64,000 nucleotides of DNA from Gammaproteobacteria bacterium (lineage in GTDB: Bacteria; Pseudomonadota; Gammaproteobacteria; Pseudomonadales; Pseudohongiellaceae), in assembly GCA_002706685.1 (NCBI GenBank), contig PALV01000015.1, forward strand, positions 124,001-188,000, written 5' to 3'. The notes under the pieces were generated by a model, which saw only the letters and a list, made by a program, of their open reading frames with translations, was not told where the DNA came from and did not search any database. Made by a program: the position numbers and the translations under genes. Shown here piece after piece: positions 10,794-21,061 of the stretch (the first letter of the stretch is position 1; every line of letters starts with the position of its first letter).

Positions 10794-11401
10794 TGGAACA
10801 TTATCTGAGCCTTTTCATCAGTGCCGTTTTTGTCGAAAACATGGCATTGATGCTGTTCCTGGGGATGTGTACCTTCCTGGCGGTATCCAAAAAGGTGGAT
10901 ACAGCGATCGGTCTGGGTATTGCCGTTATTGTGGTGCAGACCATCACGGTACCGGTCAACAACCTGATCTATAACTACCTGCTCAAAGATGGCGCGCTGG
11001 CCTGGGCTGGCATGCCTGATGTGGATCTGAGCTTCCTGGGTTTCCTGTGTTACATCGGTGTGATTGCAGCGATGGTGCAGATTCTGGAGATGTTCCTGGA
11101 CAAGTTTGTCCCGGCGCTCTACAACGCACTGGGTGTATTCCTGCCTCTGATCACTGTGAACTGTGCGATTCTGGGTGCCTCACTGTTCATGGTTGAGCGC
11201 AGCTACACCTTCCCGGAGAGTCTGGCCTACGGTGTAGGTGCGGGCGCAGGCTGGGCACTGGCCATCGTGCTGCTGGCAGCCATCCGCGAAAAAATGAAGT
11301 ATAGCGACGTGCCAGCCGGTCTACGTGGACTGGGTATCACGTTCATGACCACTGGTCTGATGTCGCTTGGCTTTATGTCCTTCAGCGGTCTGACACTTTA
11401 A
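10793..11401 (+). CDS. nqrE: Na+-translocating NADH:quinone reductase subunit E
   Basis: Partner of NqrD in the membrane. The 202 residues begin [19 protein letters not shown], the usual NqrE/RnfA start, and contain the conserved Cys in [14 protein letters not shown]. The family has six helices and the hydrophobicity agrees. Start overlaps the nqrD stop by one base; 44 bases separate it from nqrF. Confidence 0.97.
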   Translation: MEHYLSLFISAVFVENMALMLFLGMCTFLAVSKKVDTAIGLGIAVIVVQTITVPVNNLIYNYLLKDGALAWAGMPDVDLSFLGFLCYIGVIAAMVQILEMFLDKFVPALYNALGVFLPLITVNCAILGASLFMVERSYTFPESLAYGVGAGAGWALAIVLLAAIREKMKYSDVPAGLRGLGITFMTTGLMSLGFMSFSGLTL

Positions 11402-11445
11402 CCGACGTTAATTCACCACTTTAAAGTGAGAAGGTTTCAGAAATA

Positions 11446-12672
11446 ATGGATATCACAACGATTGTTGCCGGCGCATTGATGTTTACCGTCGTGGTCATGC
11501 TGCTGGTCGTGTTGATCCTGGCTGCCCGTTCGCGTCTGGTCAGTACTGGTGATGTGAAAATCGAAATCAACGGTGATCCGGAAAAATCAATCACCGTGCC
11601 GGCAGGCGGCAAGTTGCTCAACACGCTGGCTGATGCCGGCATTTACCTGTCCTCCGCCTGCGGCGGTGGCGGTACCTGTGCGCAGTGCAAGTGTAAGGTT
11701 GTTGATGGCGGTGGTTCCATGCTGCCAACAGAAGCGGGTCACTTCACCATGGGTGAGGCCAAAGAGCACTGGCGTCTGTCGTGCCAGGTGGCTGTCAAAC
11801 AGGATATGAAAATTGAGGTTGATCCGGAGTTCTTCGGCGTCAAGCAATGGGAGTGCGAGGTCATCTCCAATCACAACGTTGCGACCTTCATCAAAGAGCT
11901 GGTGCTGAAGATCCCTGAGGGCGAGAGTGTAGATTTCCGCGCTGGTGGTTATGTGCAGCTGGAAGTCGGCCCTCACGAAGTCGAGTTCAAGAACTTTGAT
12001 ATCGAAGAGCGATTCCGCGGTGACTGGGAACGATTCGGGCTGTTCGATCTGAAATCGAAAGTCAGCGAGACAACCGTTCGTGCCTACTCAATGGCAAACT
12101 ATCCGGATGAAAAGGGTATCATCAAGTTCAACATCCGTATTGCCACGCCTCCGCCCCGCACCAATCATCCGCCGGGCATCATGTCATCCTACGTCTTCAA
12201 CATGAAGCCAGGTGACAAGATCAAGGTATTTGGTCCCTTTGGTGAGTTCTTCGCCAAAGAAACCGAGAACGAGATGGTGTTTATCGGTGGTGGTGCCGGT
12301 ATGGCGCCAATGCGCTCGCACATCTTCGATCAGCTGTGTCGTCTGAACAGCAAGCGCAAGATCACTTTCTGGTATGGTGCACGAAGCAAAAAAGAAATGT
12401 TCTACGTAGAAGATTTCGACATGCTTGCCAAAGAGCACGACAACTTCGAGTGGCATGTGGCCCTGTCAGAGCCGCAGCCTGAAGACAACTGGGAAGGCTA
12501 CACAGGCTTCATTCATAACGTTGTGCATGACCATTACCTCAAGGATCATCCGGCGCCTGAAGACTGTGAATACTACATGTGCGGCCCGCCCATCATGAAC
12601 GCCTCTGTGATCAAGATGCTCAAGGATCTGGGTGTCGAAGACGAGAACATCGCACTGGACGAGTTCTCCTGA
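11446..12672 (+). CDS. nqrF: Na+-translocating NADH:quinone reductase subunit F (NADH-oxidising)
   Basis: Electron entry subunit: takes hydride from NADH to FAD and passes electrons to a 2Fe-2S centre. One N-terminal helix (about residues 5-27) anchors it. The ferredoxin domain has Cys72, Cys78, Cys81 and Cys113. The FAD domain shows RAYSMANYP, and the NADH domain [12 protein letters not shown] and [12 protein letters not shown]. Length 408 residues. AGAAGG lies upstream of the ATG. It ends the structural nqr genes; a hairpin follows. Confidence 0.97.
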   Translation: MDITTIVAGALMFTVVVMLLVVLILAARSRLVSTGDVKIEINGDPEKSITVPAGGKLLNTLADAGIYLSSACGGGGTCAQCKCKVVDGGGSMLPTEAGHFTMGEAKEHWRLSCQVAVKQDMKIEVDPEFFGVKQWECEVISNHNVATFIKELVLKIPEGESVDFRAGGYVQLEVGPHEVEFKNFDIEERFRGDWERFGLFDLKSKVSETTVRAYSMANYPDEKGIIKFNIRIATPPPRTNHPPGIMSSYVFNMKPGDKIKVFGPFGEFFAKETENEMVFIGGGAGMAPMRSHIFDQLCRLNSKRKITFWYGARSKKEMFYVEDFDMLAKEHDNFEWHVALSEPQPEDNWEGYTGFIHNVVHDHYLKDHPAPEDCEYYMCGPPIMNASVIKMLKDLGVEDENIALDEFS

Positions 12673-12709
12673 TTCCTGGATAAAGGTTTCAGCAATAAGC
12701 AAAACAAAA

Positions 12710-12746
12710 GGGGAGCCACGATGCCGACTGTCGGCATGGGCTCCCC
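12710..12746 (+). terminator. Two-tier hairpin after nqrF
   Basis: GGGGAGCC (12710-12717) pairs with GGCTCCCC (12739-12746), and inside it ATGCCGA (12721-12727) pairs with TCGGCAT (12731-12737). The 3' side is only weakly T-rich (TGTTAGTTT). It could end part of the nqr transcript, or protect its 3' end while apbE is read through. Confidence 0.5.
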
Positions 12747-12792
12747 TGTTAGTTTCTGGTTCGGCTTTTCTGGAGTGACATCGGGGTAGTTG

Positions 12793-13869
12793 ATGGCAAA
12801 ACTCGCTGGATGGTTGTCTCGTTACAGCTTCACGCTGGGATTCCTGGCATTATTTTTTTTGTGGGTCTGGCTGCGTCCGGAACCGGTTGCCCAGGTCTAT
12901 CAGCTTACTGGCGCCACCATGGGCACCACCTATCAGGTAATGGTGGCCGGATTTCCGGAGGGCCTTTCGGATGCCGAGCTGGCTCAGGGTATTGAGCAGC
13001 GTCTGTACAGGCTGGACAGGGAGCTGATGTCCACCTATGCGCCGGATTCAGAATTGTCCCGCTTCAATCGCAGCGAGCCGGGCGCCTGGTTTGATGTGTC
13101 CCCGGAACTGGCATTTGTGGTCAGCAGGGCGATCGACTTCAGCCAGATGACGGATGGCTATTTTGATGTCACCGTGGGACCCTTGGTTGACCGCTGGGGT
13201 TTCGGGCCGGATCAGGATGGAGCGATGCACTGGTCACGGGTGCCGGATCAGTCAGAGATCGAATCCTTGCAGGCGCAAATGGGGTATCAACACCTACAGA
13301 CTTCATTGCAGCCACCGCGTCTTTTGAAGACAGCGCCTGTCAGAGTGGACCTGAGTGGCATAGCCAAGGGATATGCCGCCGATGTCATCGCAGACTATTT
13401 TGCAGATGTGGGTCAGGTTGACTATTTTATTGAGATTGGCGGTGAGCTGCGGATTCAGGGACAAAAGCCCGATGGTTCGCCCTGGGTACCGGCCATTGAA
13501 AAACCCACTGATGGTTCACCTGAAGTGTGGGCCATCATTGATACGCAGGGCGAATCAATCGCCCTGGCCGGCTCGGGTGACTACCGCAACTATTTTGTGG
13601 AAGACGGCATGCGTTATTCGCATGAGATTGATCCGTTTACCGGTCGGCCCATCACTCATAACCTGGCTGCAGCCTATGTGATTGCGGACGATGCGCTGAC
13701 TGCAGATGCGCTGGCCACGGCGTTTATGGTCATGGGCCAGGCGCGGTCACTGGCATTGGCCGAACAGCTCGGACTGGCGGCCTACTTTATAGTAAAATCG
13801 GCAGACGAGGACGGATTTGAACAGGTTCATTCGTCGCAGTTTGCCCAATATCTGGAGGAAACACCATGA
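12793..13869 (+). CDS. apbE: FAD:protein FMN transferase ApbE
   Basis: Transfers FMN from FAD to threonine in SGAT-type motifs, here presumably NqrB Thr228 and NqrC Thr234. I start at ATG 12793 rather than the adjacent TTG at 12790, since GGGG at 12783-12786 is suitably placed; this gives 358 residues. An N-terminal hydrophobic segment (about residues 10-27) should export or anchor the enzyme on the periplasmic side. Family motifs GATMGTTYQV, VDLSGIAKGYAAD and the C-terminal block SHEIDPFTGRPI are present. Its end overlaps nqrM by four bases. Confidence 0.95.
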   Translation: MAKLAGWLSRYSFTLGFLALFFLWVWLRPEPVAQVYQLTGATMGTTYQVMVAGFPEGLSDAELAQGIEQRLYRLDRELMSTYAPDSELSRFNRSEPGAWFDVSPELAFVVSRAIDFSQMTDGYFDVTVGPLVDRWGFGPDQDGAMHWSRVPDQSEIESLQAQMGYQHLQTSLQPPRLLKTAPVRVDLSGIAKGYAADVIADYFADVGQVDYFIEIGGELRIQGQKPDGSPWVPAIEKPTDGSPEVWAIIDTQGESIALAGSGDYRNYFVEDGMRYSHEIDPFTGRPITHNLAAAYVIADDALTADALATAFMVMGQARSLALAEQLGLAAYFIVKSADEDGFEQVHSSQFAQYLEETP

Positions 13870-14048
13870 GTACAGTGCTGGCAAGTTTCGTAATTTTATT
13901 ACTGGTGGTCGCCGGCATGGCCATTGGCGTTATTTTCGGTCGCGAGCCGATCAAGGGCTCCTGTGGCGGCCTCAATAAAGCAGGTGTTGATGAAACCTGT
14001 GAGCTGTGCGGTGGCAATCCCAACAAGTGTGAAGAGACCGCCCGATGA
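13866..14048 (+). CDS. nqrM: NqrM, Na+-NQR maturation protein (DUF539)
   Basis: Small membrane protein needed to assemble Na+-NQR, thought to supply iron for the centre in NqrD/NqrE. Its 60 residues contain one helix (about 4-24) followed by four cysteines in the pattern SCGG, CELCGG, KCEE, which is the DUF539 signature. Overlaps four bases with both apbE and sthA, so all three are coupled. Position next to nqrF and apbE supports the call. Confidence 0.94.
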   Translation: MSTVLASFVILLLVVAGMAIGVIFGREPIKGSCGGLNKAGVDETCELCGGNPNKCEETAR

Positions 14049-15436
14049 GCAAGGCTGCCAATCGATACGATATTATAGTGGTTGGCAGTGGTCCGGCGGG
14101 CGAGTCGGCCGCAATTAACGCTGCCAAGCATGGAAAGCGGGTAGCATTGATCGCCGACCGCGACAAGGTAGGCGGTAACTGCACACACCTTGGCACCATC
14201 CCGTCCAAGGCACTGAGGCATTATGTCAAACAGGTCATGCAGTTTCGCTCCAACCCGCTGCTTCGCGAGTTTGCGTCACTGCACAAACCCGGCTTTCAGG
14301 AGATCATGTGTCACGCCAATCGCGTGATCGAAGAACAGGTCTACCTGCGCGCCAATTACTACGAAAAAAATGATGTTGAGGTCATACACGGGCGTGCACG
14401 TTTTCTCGACCCGCACACCATCAAGCTGGGCACCAAGGGCCCAACACTGACCGCAGACTATTTTGTCGTAGCAACTGGCTCACGCCCCTATCGTCCGGAA
14501 GAAGTGGACTTCGATCACCCGCGTCTGTTTGACAGCGACAAGATTCTGAGCCTTGACCACACACCCAAAAAAGTCACGGTAATCGGTGCCGGTGTGATCG
14601 GTTGTGAGTACGCCTCGATCTTTGGTGGCCTGGGCTGCAAGGTCGAGCTGATCAATCCGGCGGAGTCCCTGCTGTCATTCCTGGATTGGGAAATTTCCGA
14701 TGCCCTGAGCTACCACCTGAAAGATATCGGTGTTCGCAGCCGCCACAAAGAATCATTTGCCAAGATCGAATACCACGATGACTATGTGATCACGCACCTG
14801 GAGTCAGGTAAAAAAATAAAAAGCGACATCATACTCTGGGCCAACGGCCGCACGGGCAACTCAGACGGTCTCGGATTGATTGAGCTGGGCGTAAAAGCCA
14901 ACAGCCGTGGCCAGATTGAAGTCAATGAGCGTTACCAGACCGCCATCGAGAATATCTACGCAGCTGGCGATATCATTGGCTGGCCGTCTCTGGCGAGTGC
15001 CTCCTATGATCAGGGCCGTGCCGCCTGCAACGCGATTGTTGACCCTGAAGAGTTTGTTGCCATCAACCGTGTCGCGTCCGGTATCTACACGATCCCCGAG
15101 ATCAGCACGCTGGGCAAGACCGAGCAGGAGCTGACGGCAGAGCAGGTGCCCTACGAAGTCGGCAAAGCCTTTTTCCAGAATACCGCCCGCGGCCAGATCA
15201 CGGGCGAGCAGGTGGGCATGCTCAAGCTGATCTTCCACTTTGATACGCTGGAGATCCTGGGCATCCACTGTTTTGGTGACCAGGCCTCTGAGATTGTTCA
15301 CATTGGTCAGGCCATCATGGAGCAGCAGGGCTCGGCCAATACCATGAAGTATTTTCTGAATACGACATTCAACTACCCCACCATGGCGGAAGCGTATCGA
15401 ATCGCCGCCCTGGACGGCCTGAACCGGGTATTTTGA
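14045..15436 (+). CDS. sthA: Soluble pyridine nucleotide transhydrogenase
   Basis: Soluble FAD enzyme that moves hydride between NADPH and NAD+. The 463 residues show an N-terminal FAD site (VVGSGPAGE) and an NAD(P) site ([16 protein letters not shown]). The region around Cys46 reads [15 protein letters not shown], with threonine where disulfide reductases have the second redox cysteine; this distinguishes SthA from lipoamide dehydrogenase. It is coupled to nqrM by a four-base overlap, which would link NADPH/NADH balance to the sodium pump. Confidence 0.95.
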   Translation: MSKAANRYDIIVVGSGPAGESAAINAAKHGKRVALIADRDKVGGNCTHLGTIPSKALRHYVKQVMQFRSNPLLREFASLHKPGFQEIMCHANRVIEEQVYLRANYYEKNDVEVIHGRARFLDPHTIKLGTKGPTLTADYFVVATGSRPYRPEEVDFDHPRLFDSDKILSLDHTPKKVTVIGAGVIGCEYASIFGGLGCKVELINPAESLLSFLDWEISDALSYHLKDIGVRSRHKESFAKIEYHDDYVITHLESGKKIKSDIILWANGRTGNSDGLGLIELGVKANSRGQIEVNERYQTAIENIYAAGDIIGWPSLASASYDQGRAACNAIVDPEEFVAINRVASGIYTIPEISTLGKTEQELTAEQVPYEVGKAFFQNTARGQITGEQVGMLKLIFHFDTLEILGIHCFGDQASEIVHIGQAIMEQQGSANTMKYFLNTTFNYPTMAEAYRIAALDGLNRVF

Positions 15437-15465
15437 CCCGCTGACAGATAGCAAGGAGAGTGTTT

Positions 15466-16524
15466 GTGCCAACCCAGACAGTATGTGTGCTTGGTGGCGG
15501 CAGTTTCGGCACCGTGCTGGCAAATATCGTTGCCGGCAATGGATTCCGGGTGAACTTCTGGATGCGCAATGAGGCTCTGGTCGAGCAGGTCAATATCCAG
15601 CGCGAAAACCCCCAGTATCTGCCCGGCTACCGACTGCATGACCAGGTCACCGCGACCCATGATATTGAAGCTGCTGTGGCCGGCAGTCGTCTGGTGTTTG
15701 TAGCCGTACCCAGTGCCTACTTCCGCACGGTGGTCCGCAAAATGAAACACGCGGTCACCGATGACACCATGCTGGTCAGCACCACCAAAGGCATTGAGGC
15801 GGGCAGTTTCCTGCTGATGAGTCAGGTGATGAGAGAGGAGTTGCCAGACGCCCGCATAGGCGTGCTCAGCGGCCCCAACCTGGCGGGGGAGATTGCCAAG
15901 AAAAGCCTGACGGGTACCGTGATCGCCAGCGCCAGTGAGGCCGTGCGTGAACGTGTGCGCGAAGTGCTGCGATCAGAGTACTTCCGTGTATACACCAATG
16001 ACGACATGTTTGGTGTGGAACTGGGCGGCTCCCTGAAAAACATCTATGCCATCATCGCAGGGCTGGCGGCGGCCATGGGTATGGGGCAGAACACCAACAG
16101 CATGCTGATCACCCGCAGTCTCACCGAGATGGCGCGGTTCGGCCGTGAACTGGGTGCCGATCCCATGACATTTCTTGGTCTGGCGGGAGTGGGCGATCTT
16201 ATCGTGACCTGTTCTTCTTCGCTGAGCCGCAATTTTCGTGTAGGCTTTGCGCTTGGGCAGGGAAAATCGCTGAAAGAGGCGGTGGCAGAACTGGGTCAAG
16301 TTGCCGAGGGTGTCAACACGCTTAAACAGGTCAAGGAAAAGGCCGACCAGTTGGGTATCTACATGCCACTGGCCACGGGGCTTTATCGCATCGTGTACGA
16401 GGGCATGGCCGTAGAGCAGGTCATTGCTGCACTGATGCACGGCGAAGGTGCCCTGGATGTCGAATATGAAGCCAACCAGAGCAAGAAGCTGACAGGAGCG
16501 CGAGCATGTCCGACGACGTCGTAG
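15466..16524 (+). CDS. gpsA: Glycerol-3-phosphate dehydrogenase [NAD(P)+]
   Basis: Reduces dihydroxyacetone phosphate to sn-glycerol-3-phosphate for phospholipid synthesis. Two GTG codons compete: 15460 is one base from the ribosome site AAGGAG (15453-15458), whereas 15466 sits seven bases away and is chosen, giving 352 residues. The nucleotide-binding motif VLGGGSFGTVLA starts a few residues in. LGGSLKNIYAIIAG and RNFRVGFALGQG are typical of GpsA. The 3' end overlaps the next gene by 19 bases. Confidence 0.95.
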   Translation: MPTQTVCVLGGGSFGTVLANIVAGNGFRVNFWMRNEALVEQVNIQRENPQYLPGYRLHDQVTATHDIEAAVAGSRLVFVAVPSAYFRTVVRKMKHAVTDDTMLVSTTKGIEAGSFLLMSQVMREELPDARIGVLSGPNLAGEIAKKSLTGTVIASASEAVRERVREVLRSEYFRVYTNDDMFGVELGGSLKNIYAIIAGLAAAMGMGQNTNSMLITRSLTEMARFGRELGADPMTFLGLAGVGDLIVTCSSSLSRNFRVGFALGQGKSLKEAVAELGQVAEGVNTLKQVKEKADQLGIYMPLATGLYRIVYEGMAVEQVIAALMHGEGALDVEYEANQSKKLTGARACPTTS

Positions 16525-17306
16525 ATAACCTGAAAGAATCATCCACCTGGGTGCGCATTCTGCTGATGGCGGGATTCGCAGTGGCCCTTTACGTGACCGG
16601 TGTCGTGCTGCTGGTGATCACACTGGCACAGATACTCTTCTCGCTGATCACCGGTGACAGCAATGCCAATCTCCGTCGGGTAGGTGCCAGTCTCTCCGAA
16701 TACGTGGCACAGATTCTTGCCTTTCTGACCTATAACTCTGAACTACGGCCGTTTCCGTTCGCCGAGTTTCCCCAAATCAATGATCAAGAGGTCAATGATC
16801 CCGAGTCTGACGATGCGGACATGCCAGCTACCGAGTTCACCGGCAGTGAGCCGCCAGCCGCCAGCCCGGCCGGGTCCTCATCACCTTCAGAAAAAACCAG
16901 TACTGCAGAAAACTCCACTACTACGGCAGCAGACAAGAAAACTGACGACGCAGCTCCGGTGGACGCAGCCCCTGTGGACGCAGCCCCTGTGAATGGTGAC
17001 GAATCTGCGTTGACCAAAACGGTAAAAGCCGCCAAGGCAGCCGATGCCGCCAAGCCAGCGTCTGCACCTGATTCAGCCGCGCCGGCCAAAGCCAGCAAAG
17101 CCGCCAGCTCAACAAAAACCAGTAAGACGGTCAAGGCTGACAAAACAGCGGCAGCCAGTGGTCAGGCCAAAACCAGCAGCAAATCCAGGGCCACCAAAAA
17201 GCCGCGCAGCAAAAAGACTGCGGCACAATCCACCAGCACTGCCGCAGCAGCCCAGTCAAGCTCCGAAACAAGCGCCACGCCGGACACGCCAAACAGTGAT
17301 AGCTGA
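16506..17306 (+). CDS. DUF4389 membrane protein with long low-complexity tail
   Basis: Function unknown. Residues ~1-90 form the DUF4389 domain, with a long hydrophobic segment (about 17-50) and a conserved-looking amphipathic stretch. Residues ~100-266 are disordered: rich in Ala, Ser, Thr, Pro and Lys, and changing from acidic to basic, with a short repeat PVDAAPVDAAPVNG. The ATG lies inside the gpsA 3' end behind AGGAGCG, so it is coupled to gpsA. A basic tail of this kind might bind nucleic acid or polyphosphate; that is inference only. Confidence 0.75.
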   Translation: MSDDVVDNLKESSTWVRILLMAGFAVALYVTGVVLLVITLAQILFSLITGDSNANLRRVGASLSEYVAQILAFLTYNSELRPFPFAEFPQINDQEVNDPESDDADMPATEFTGSEPPAASPAGSSSPSEKTSTAENSTTTAADKKTDDAAPVDAAPVDAAPVNGDESALTKTVKAAKAADAAKPASAPDSAAPAKASKAASSTKTSKTVKADKTAAASGQAKTSSKSRATKKPRSKKTAAQSTSTAAAAQSSSETSATPDTPNSDS

Positions 17307-17307
17307 C

Positions 17308-18264
17308 ATGCGTGTTGTCCGGCATAGATGTTTATGGCTTGTTGCCTCGCTGCTGATTCTGTGCAGCGGTTCGCTGACTGCCGATGTTGCCGGTTCCTCC
17401 GACTACGCAGGTTTTCAGCGGTTTCCAGGTTCGGAAATCGTTGATTACCGAACCGAGAACAGCACAATCTATCCACTGGCGCTCGGCCGCATGCAGCGAG
17501 TGACCGGTTCTGTGTCTGCCAGCGAATCTGAGCGGCTGCAGGGGCATTTGCGCCGGATAACCTATGCCATTCCGGACGGATTTGGCGCCGAGGAAGTCTA
17601 TAATCACTTTCGCAGTCAATTGCTGAGCGTTGGTCAGCGCGAGCTGTTTGCATGCCAGGGGCGGGGCTGCGGCAGCAGCAACTACTGGGCCAACGATCAC
17701 TTCAATAATCGCATACTGTACGGGCCGGAGGCCGGTCAGTACTACATGGCCAGCACGTTTCAAAGCCAGAGCAACGGTGAGGAGGTGCTGGGTTACGCTG
17801 CGCTGTACGTGGTGAGGCGCGGTAACCGCCGCCTGTATGCACACCTGGATTTTCTGGAACTGGCGGGAGCTCAGGCCGAACAGCAACGCGCCGATGTGCT
17901 GACCACCGCACAGGCCATGCAGTTGCGACTCGAAGACAGTGGCGTCATTGTGATTCCGGGCATCAGCTTTGATGACAACGATGTACTGACAGAAGATCAG
18001 GGATTGACCCTGCTGGCCGATGTGCTACAGCGAGACGCACTGCTGGAACTCCACCTGGTGGGACACATGCAGGAGGAAGGAGACGGGCAGGGGCAGCTAC
18101 AGTTGTTGCAGCAGCGCTCATTACAGCGTGCCGAAGCAGTGCGACAGAGACTTGTTGAGTTGGGTGTGGACGAGGATCGCCTTGAGGCGCACGGCGTGGG
18201 GCCACTGGCACCCTACTGCCGACCGGGGCCCTGTCAGCAGCGTATCGAAGCCGTAGTGCGTTAA
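17308..18264 (+). CDS. DUF4892 protein with OmpA-like C-terminus, secreted
   Basis: Envelope protein of unknown role. The frame is open far upstream inside the DUF4389 gene; ATG 17308, one base beyond that gene's stop, is chosen because it begins a clear signal peptide (MRVVRHRCLWLVASLLILCS, then GSLTA). The mature part shows a DUF4892-type region with FACQGRGCGSSNYWAN. The last ~75 residues (VGHMQEEG, QRSLQRAEAVRQRLVELGV, ending RIEAVVR) resemble a degenerate OmpA peptidoglycan-binding domain. 318 residues. Converges on folE. Confidence 0.75.
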   Translation: MRVVRHRCLWLVASLLILCSGSLTADVAGSSDYAGFQRFPGSEIVDYRTENSTIYPLALGRMQRVTGSVSASESERLQGHLRRITYAIPDGFGAEEVYNHFRSQLLSVGQRELFACQGRGCGSSNYWANDHFNNRILYGPEAGQYYMASTFQSQSNGEEVLGYAALYVVRRGNRRLYAHLDFLELAGAQAEQQRADVLTTAQAMQLRLEDSGVIVIPGISFDDNDVLTEDQGLTLLADVLQRDALLELHLVGHMQEEGDGQGQLQLLQQRSLQRAEAVRQRLVELGVDEDRLEAHGVGPLAPYCRPGPCQQRIEAVVR

Positions 18265-18275
18265 ATCCGGGCCTA

Positions 18276-18842
18276 CTAGCGGTGCACCAGTGACAGGAAT
18301 TCATTGCGGGTGCTTTGACTGGTCCGGAAGCCACCCAGCATGCACGATGTTGTCATCACCGAATTCTGCTTCTCAACTCCGCGCATCATCATGCACATGT
18401 GCTGAGCTTCAATGATGACGGCAGCACCAGCAGCACCCGTTTTCTGGATGATCACCTCTGCAATTTCCTTGGTCAGATTTTCCTGAATCTGCAGTCGTCT
18501 GGCGTACATGTCGACGATGCGGGCGATCTTTGACAGACCAATGACTTTGCCCTTGGGCAGATAGGCCACGTGACATTTGCCGATAAACGGCAGCATATGA
18601 TGCTCACACATGGAATATAATTCGATGTTTTTGACAATCACCATCTCTTCGGATGACGACGGAAACATGGCATTGTTGATGACTTCATCAATATTCTGCT
18701 GATAACCCCGCGTCAGGAATTGCATGGCTTTGGCTGCACGCAGCGGAGTATCCCGTAGTCCGTCGCGATTAAGGTCTTCACCGACGGACTGGATGATGTC
18801 ACGGAAGGCCTGCTCCATGTTTTCCAGGGGGGCTTTGCTCAT
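18276..18842 (-). CDS. folE: GTP cyclohydrolase I FolE
   Basis: Zinc enzyme making dihydroneopterin triphosphate from GTP, first step of folate synthesis. The 188 residues carry the zinc-binding CEHHMLPF, the family block [20 protein letters not shown] and the C-terminal [16 protein letters not shown] with the second zinc cysteine. Starts at ATG 18842 and diverges from prmB across 133 bases. Confidence 0.96.
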   Translation of the reverse strand: MSKAPLENMEQAFRDIIQSVGEDLNRDGLRDTPLRAAKAMQFLTRGYQQNIDEVINNAMFPSSSEEMVIVKNIELYSMCEHHMLPFIGKCHVAYLPKGKVIGLSKIARIVDMYARRLQIQENLTKEIAEVIIQKTGAAGAAVIIEAQHMCMMMRGVEKQNSVMTTSCMLGGFRTSQSTRNEFLSLVHR

Positions 18843-18975
18843 AACGGGGTACTCTCGTCTGGATAAGCTAAAAAGGGACGCTCAAAAAAGGACCGCTACG
18901 GTACGATATTGGTAGGCGGGCGTAAAGCGAAATTCCAGACACATAGGCTGAAAACGATAGATAAAGGAGTGTTGA

Positions 18976-19866
18976 GTGACTTTGGGTGATTGTGTGGCCT
19001 ATGCGGCCGAGCAGTTTGATGGTGCCGAGCTGTTTTACGGACACGGGACAGATAACGCCTGGGATGAGGCCGTGTACCTGATATTTTCGGTGCTGGGGCT
19101 GCCCTTTGATCGCGAAGACATTGACCCTGAACAGGAGCTCAGCGCAGCGCAGCAGCAACAGATCGAGCAGCTTGTGGCGCGTCGGATCGAACAGCGGACA
19201 CCCGTGGCCTACCTGGTCGGCGAGGCCTGGTTTGCCGGTCTGCCGTTTAACGTTGATGAAAGAGTGCTGGTGCCGCGCTCGCCGATTGCCGAGTTAATTC
19301 AAAACGAGTTTCAGCCCATGCTGGATGCACCGCCGCGTCGCGCGCTTGATCTGTGCACCGGTAGCGGCTGTATCGGTATCGCCACTGCTCTGGCCTTTCC
19401 GGACTGTCAGGTCGACCTGGCTGATATCAGTCAGGATGCACTGGCCGTGGCTGACAGTAATATCAGGCGCCACGGAGTTGAAGGTCGTGTCCGTGTGATT
19501 CAGTCCGACCTGTTTCAGGGATTGGCAGATGAGGGAGTGCGCTACGATCTGATTGTCAGCAATCCACCCTATGTATCCGCGGAGGAAGTGGCCGAGCTGC
19601 CAGCCGAATATCATCAGGAGCCCGCGCTGGGTTTGTTGTCCGAAGACGACGGTTTGGCCATTCCGCTGCAGATTCTGAGGCAGGCACCTGACTTTCTTTC
19701 TGAGCAGGGAGTGCTGATTCTGGAGCTGGGTTACAGTTGGTCAGTGCTGGCCGAACGTTACCCGCAACTGCCCGTGACCTGGCTTGAGTTCGACAATGGC
19801 GGTGAAGGGGTACTGGCAATCGATCGCGCCAGCCTGATTCGTGCCATGGATGTGATTCGTGTATAA
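18976..19866 (+). CDS. prmB: Ribosomal protein uL3 N5-glutamine methyltransferase
   Basis: SAM-dependent enzyme modifying a glutamine of ribosomal protein uL3. GTG start at 18976 is fixed by AAAGGAG (18963-18969). The N-terminal helical domain is followed by the SAM motif LDLCTGSGCIGIA (about residues 124-136) and the catalytic NPPY at 196-199. The C-terminal part retains the family's LELG segment. 296 residues. Directly precedes aroC, as in other gammaproteobacteria, which favours PrmB over PrmC. Confidence 0.92.
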   Translation: MTLGDCVAYAAEQFDGAELFYGHGTDNAWDEAVYLIFSVLGLPFDREDIDPEQELSAAQQQQIEQLVARRIEQRTPVAYLVGEAWFAGLPFNVDERVLVPRSPIAELIQNEFQPMLDAPPRRALDLCTGSGCIGIATALAFPDCQVDLADISQDALAVADSNIRRHGVEGRVRVIQSDLFQGLADEGVRYDLIVSNPPYVSAEEVAELPAEYHQEPALGLLSEDDGLAIPLQILRQAPDFLSEQGVLILELGYSWSVLAERYPQLPVTWLEFDNGGEGVLAIDRASLIRAMDVIRV

Positions 19867-19867
19867 T
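19862..19867 (+). promoter_or_regulatory. Possible -10 element for aroC
   Basis: A perfect TATAAT overlaps the prmB stop codon, 35 bases before the aroC ATG. No good -35 is seen at 16-18 bases (best TTCGTG at 19838-19843, spacer 18). Confidence 0.35.
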
Positions 19868-19902
19868 GCTCGCCTTTTTACTAGGTAATGGAAACCTGAA
19901 CA

Positions 19903-20988
19903 ATGGCCGGCAACACCCTGGGAAGTCTGTTTACTGTGACCAGTTTTGGCGAAAGCCATGGCCTGGCCCTGGGTTGCATCGTTGATGGCTGTCCGCCGGG
20001 CCTGGAGCTGTCCGCCGAGGATCTGCAGCGCGATCTGGATCGCCGCAAACCGGGTCAATCGCGTTTCACAACGCAGCGCAGAGAGGCCGATGAGGTTAAA
20101 ATTCTGTCGGGCGTATTTGAGGGCAGGACCACTGGCACACCTATTGGTCTGCTGATTGAAAATACCGATCAGCGCTCAAAAGATTACAGCAAAATCAAAG
20201 ATATATTCCGACCTGCTCACGCTGATTATACCTATCAGCAGAAGTACGGCATGCGCGATTATCGTGGCGGTGGTCGCTCCTCGGCACGGGAAACTGCGAT
20301 GCGCGTGGCGGCTGGAGCGATAGCGAAAAAGTATTTGCAGCAGCACTGCGGTGTGCAGGTGCGTGCCTATCTCAGCCAGCTCGGTCCCATCAAGGCAGAG
20401 ACCCTGGACTGGGATCAGGTCGAACAGAATGCATTCTTCTGTCCGGATGCCAGCAAGGTGGCGGAGATGGAAGCGTACATGTCGGCTCTGAACAAGGAAG
20501 GTAACTCTATTGGTGCCCGCATCTCTGTGGTTGCCAGCGGTGTGCCAGTAGGTCTGGGTGAGCCGGTTTTCGACCGACTCGACGCGGACATCGCTCATGC
20601 GCTGATGAGCATCAATGCCGTCAAGGGCATCGAGATCGGTGCCGGCTTTGAATCGGTCACCCAGAAGGGCACCGAACACCGTGACGAGATGACACCCGGT
20701 GGGTTCCTCTCCAACAACGCTGGCGGCGTGCTGGGCGGTATCTCCAGCGGGCAGGACATTGTTGCGCATATCGCGCTGAAACCAACGTCCAGCCTGCGAT
20801 TACCGGGCCGCTCCATTGACGTGGATGGCAATGAAGTCGAGGTGGTGACAACCGGCAGGCATGATCCCTGTGTGGGAATCCGTGCAGTGCCCATCGCCGA
20901 GGCCATGCTGGCCATCGTGTTGATGGACCACCTGATGCGGCATCGTGCACAAAACGCCGATGTGCGTTGCACGACTCCAAAAATTTAG
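19903..20988 (+). CDS. aroC: Chorismate synthase
   Basis: FMN-dependent last step of the shikimate pathway, making chorismate from EPSP. The 361 residues begin [20 protein letters not shown], the classic start, and contain [29 protein letters not shown] and the late [17 protein letters not shown]. Nothing is missing. It leads into leuC across 73 bases that hold a separate possible promoter. Confidence 0.97.
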   Translation: MAGNTLGSLFTVTSFGESHGLALGCIVDGCPPGLELSAEDLQRDLDRRKPGQSRFTTQRREADEVKILSGVFEGRTTGTPIGLLIENTDQRSKDYSKIKDIFRPAHADYTYQQKYGMRDYRGGGRSSARETAMRVAAGAIAKKYLQQHCGVQVRAYLSQLGPIKAETLDWDQVEQNAFFCPDASKVAEMEAYMSALNKEGNSIGARISVVASGVPVGLGEPVFDRLDADIAHALMSINAVKGIEIGAGFESVTQKGTEHRDEMTPGGFLSNNAGGVLGGISSGQDIVAHIALKPTSSLRLPGRSIDVDGNEVEVVTTGRHDPCVGIRAVPIAEAMLAIVLMDHLMRHRAQNADVRCTTPKI

Positions 20989-20996
20989 TAAATTCA

Positions 20997-21041
20997 TATA
21001 ATTGTAGGCAGATCTTAACAAGGCTTCCTGAACCGGGAAGC
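20997..21041 (+). promoter_or_regulatory. Possible -10 and small hairpin upstream of leuC
   Basis: TATAAT at 20997-21002 lies just beyond aroC, without a convincing -35. GCTTCC (21023-21028) pairs with GGAAGC (21036-21041) in the short leader. No leader peptide rich in leucine is visible, so classical attenuation is not supported. Confidence 0.35.
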
Positions 21042-21061
21042 ATGCAAGGCGGGAATGATTC

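Noticed and set aside
12661..12792. Additional small gene between nqrF and apbE
   Set aside because: The gap is taken up by a long hairpin and no frame with a start and ribosome site spans it.
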